NCBI GenBank assembly: GCA_003222295.1
Contig: QHVP01000062.1
Location: forward strand, 1 to 32,838
Source: Acidobacteriota bacterium
GTDB lineage: Bacteria > Acidobacteriota > Vicinamibacteria > Fen-336
Length of the DNA: 32,838 bases
Direction: 5' to 3'
Shown: piece after piece, positions 31,242 to 32,838 of the stretch
Layout of the letters: every line of letters begins with the position of its first letter
Position numbering within the stretch: the first letter of the stretch is position 1
The notes under the pieces: generated by a model
Databases searched by the model: none
What the model was told of the DNA's origin: nothing
Seen by the model: the letters and a program-made list of their open reading frames with translations, nothing else
Position numbers and translations under genes: made by a program

Positions 31242-32606
31242 TCAGCGCAGCCGCGCGCTGGCGAAGAGCCAATACGAGAGCGGACGCCGCCCGTACTCGT
31301 TGGCCAGGAACTCCGGCAGGAGGGCGATCGCGCCCGAAGCGCCCACCCCCCAGCTCACGCGCCCGGGAACGGGAAGCGCGTATCGGTAGCCGGCCTGGAC
31401 CTCGGCCAGCGGGAACACGCGGACGTGGAACGGATCGTATGAAGGAAATAGCTCGTCCTTCTCCGCGCGCTCCGCGCGAAGGAAGGCCCCGTGGCGCGCC
31501 CCCAGGCGGACGCTCGCCTCCGCCAGCACCGCGTCCGAGACGCGCGAGGGCGCGAACGGGGGGCTCGCGGCCGCGCAGGAGGCCACCCGCGCGGCCGCCG
31601 TCGCCGTGACCGCCAGCGGGCAGCTCGTGGGCAGGTCCGCGCTCCGCACGTTGCGGCCCCAGGCGAGCGTGGCCTGCGTCCGGAGCCGGCCCGTGCCCGC
31701 GAAGCTCACGGAGGCGGTGTACCGGCGCACGTCGATCGTCGGATGGAGGATCTCCGGCCCCCGGAGCTCGGCCGCGCTGGCTTGCGCGGAGAGCCATGGC
31801 CGCGGGTTCACGGACAGGCGCGCGGAGTGTGAGTCGAAGCGGGGCCGTTCGAGGTTCCAGCGCGCCGCGTCCGGCTCGTGGCCGTTGAAGGCGGAGGCCT
31901 CGAGCTTCGCCGGCCCCCAGACGAGGCCCGCCGTGGCCACCCCGAACGAGATGTGCGTGGAGTCCAGCCAATGATGGCTCAGCGGCGCCACCGGCACTTC
32001 CGCCGCGGAGGCGCGGTGCATGAAGGCCGCGGGCCCCACCGCGGGCTCGCCCGGGCACCCGAGATAGGCGAACGCGCTCGCCCGCGTTCCCAGCGGGTGC
32101 GCGTAGATGGCGGCCAGCTCCATCGCGAGGTCGTGCGGGTGCTGGTGGTCCACGAGGTGCGTGCGGCCGTCGGCCGTCTCGCCCGTCTGCAGGAGGAGCC
32201 GATATCCTTTTGGCCCCATCAGGGGCTCCAGGCTGCCCATCGCCCGCAGCGTGAGCATCCCGCCGCCCAGCCTGCGGCTGGCCGCGGCCATGGCCATGTT
32301 CGTGCTGAATCCCTGCCTGCCGCCGCGGGGCCCGCCCTGGTCCGTGAAGACCGCGAACAGGCCGGCGTGGACCATCACGCGCCAGGCGCCCGGGAAGGCG
32401 TGCAGCCCGGGCATCTCCGCCGCCTCCGGCTGCCAGCTCGTGCCCGAGGCGTCGCGGTCCATCGCGTAGTTGCCGAGGACCCCGGCGTGGTCCGGCCCCT
32501 CCGCGGCGCCCGCCCGGGCGGGGGAGGCGAGGAGGAGGCTGGCGAGGGCGAGGGCGGCCCGAACAACCAGGGCGCCGGGGGCAGGCATGCCCGGGAAGGA
32601 TGCCAC
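31242..32606 (-). CDS. Outer-membrane-type secreted protein of unknown function
   Basis: The protein has 454 residues from a GTG at 32606, chosen because GGGAGG lies 9 nt upstream; an ATG at 32588 is the alternative. The signal peptide ends near LLLASPARAGA. The mature part alternates amphipathic strands and turns like a beta-barrel. It has a conspicuous His-rich block (HLVDHQHPHDLAMELAAIYAHPL) and SHHWLDSTHISFGVATAG. The end (FASARLR) lacks the usual terminal aromatic. The His-rich motif hints at metal binding, but this is only a guess. It is divergent from a MarR-type regulator whose likely operator lies in the shared upstream region, so it may be controlled by it. Confidence 0.72.
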   Translation of the reverse strand: MASFPGMPAPGALVVRAALALASLLLASPARAGAAEGPDHAGVLGNYAMDRDASGTSWQPEAAEMPGLHAFPGAWRVMVHAGLFAVFTDQGGPRGGRQGFSTNMAMAAASRRLGGGMLTLRAMGSLEPLMGPKGYRLLLQTGETADGRTHLVDHQHPHDLAMELAAIYAHPLGTRASAFAYLGCPGEPAVGPAAFMHRASAAEVPVAPLSHHWLDSTHISFGVATAGLVWGPAKLEASAFNGHEPDAARWNLERPRFDSHSARLSVNPRPWLSAQASAAELRGPEILHPTIDVRRYTASVSFAGTGRLRTQATLAWGRNVRSADLPTSCPLAVTATAAARVASCAAASPPFAPSRVSDAVLAEASVRLGARHGAFLRAERAEKDELFPSYDPFHVRVFPLAEVQAGYRYALPVPGRVSWGVGASGAIALLPEFLANEYGRRPLSYWLFASARLR

Positions 32607-32622
32607 GAAGTCCGCCCTCCCG

Positions 32623-32649
32623 AAACTACTTGACAGAGTCAAGTAGTTT
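32623..32649. promoter_or_regulatory. Perfect inverted repeat, likely MarR-type operator
   Basis: AAACTACTTGAC (32623-32634) and GTCAAGTAGTTT (32638-32649) are exact inverted repeats separated by AGA. It is AT-richer than its surroundings and lies between the outer-membrane protein start and the MarR gene start. TTGACA (32630-32635) inside it could be a -35 box for the regulator, with CAGACT (32654-32659) as a weak -10 box, so binding would repress the regulator's own promoter. Confidence 0.8.
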
Positions 32650-32669
32650 GGCGCAGACTCCGGCCGAGC

Positions 32670-32838
32670 ATGGGGGAGAAGGCACGGGTCGACGCCGTGC
32701 GGCACTTCAACCGCGACTACACGCGGCGCATCGGCGTCCTGCGCGAGGGGCTGCTCGGCAGTCCCTTCTCCCTCACCCAGGCCCGCGTGCTCTACGAGCT
32801 CGCGCACCGCGAGCCGCCGACGGCCACCGCGCTCGGCC
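32670..32838 (+). CDS. MarR-family regulator, possibly MarR-GNAT fusion (3' truncated by window edge)
   Basis: About 56 residues are visible from the ATG at 32670. They read [39 protein letters not shown], which is the conserved N-terminal helix pair of MarR regulators of the type commonly fused to a C-terminal GNAT acetyltransferase. The wing and any GNAT domain lie beyond the window. The likely operator is the palindrome just upstream. Confidence 0.82.
   Translation, partial: MGEKARVDAVRHFNRDYTRRIGVLREGLLGSPFSLTQARVLYELAHREPPTATALG

Overview
This is a very GC-rich window (coding regions look close to 70% G+C) from a diderm bacterium. Outer-membrane biogenesis features point to this: two BamA-type barrel genes, an Mla/MCE-type lipid-transport operon, a signal-peptide outer-membrane protein, and a PE-LIG-POL type LigD. 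Many starts follow a strong AGGAGG-type ribosome site, and genes on the two strands are tightly packed. The gene mix (soil-type LigD, a P1-family peptidase, a peptidase/beta-propeller/barrel fusion, an HNH protein with a Pro/Ala-rich linker) would fit Acidobacteriota, Methylomirabilota (Rokubacteria), Myxococcota or a relative. I cannot choose among these from sequence alone. No rRNA, tRNA, CRISPR array, transposase or integrase was recognised.

Layout. Positions 1-671 hold the 3' end of a rhamnulokinase-like sugar kinase carrying an exact 30-bp tandem duplication. Positions 661-3118 (-) hold a broken gene, readable only in three successive frames, for a secreted protein that joins a kinase-like domain to a BamA-type barrel. 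Next come a small P-loop kinase (3183-3635, -), a TauE/SafE permease (3746-4654, +) and a small lipoprotein (4765-5232, +). A minus-strand block reads ligD, then a P1-family peptidase, then a TPR/cyclic-nucleotide-binding protein (10699 down to 5310). A shorter paralogue of that last protein diverges from ligD at 10785. Positions 11615-13906 hold several small genes: a hydrophilic protein, an iron-permease-family membrane protein, a stand-alone receiver domain, two small soluble proteins and one small membrane protein. Positions 14023-16649 are an MlaE-MlaF-MlaD operon ending in a strong hairpin.

Positions 16.65-18.6 kb form a less GC-rich, gene-poor patch with one secreted protein of unknown function. 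Next are a frameshifted alpha/beta hydrolase (18601-19409, -) and an HNH endonuclease (19441-20607, -) bracketed by two copies of a 19-nt near-palindromic repeat. Two large polytopic GT-C-like glycosyltransferase-type proteins then converge with overlapping 3' ends (20921-23158 + and 23079-25079 -). A 1015-residue secreted metallopeptidase/TolB-propeller/barrel fusion follows (25217-28264), then thioredoxin 2, a two-gene cupin + PH-like membrane protein unit, a MATE transporter, and an outer-membrane protein divergent from a MarR-type regulator. The last two share an intergenic region with a perfect 12+3+12 palindrome.

The genes do not form one pathway. The strongest themes are envelope construction (barrels, Mla, polytopic glycosyltransferases), a DNA-repair unit, and a pair of cyclic-nucleotide receptors without a DNA-binding domain. 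The observations I rate highest are the kinase-barrel gene family, the TPR-cNBD pair, the palindromic repeats around the HNH gene, the peptidase-propeller-barrel fusion and the MarR operator.
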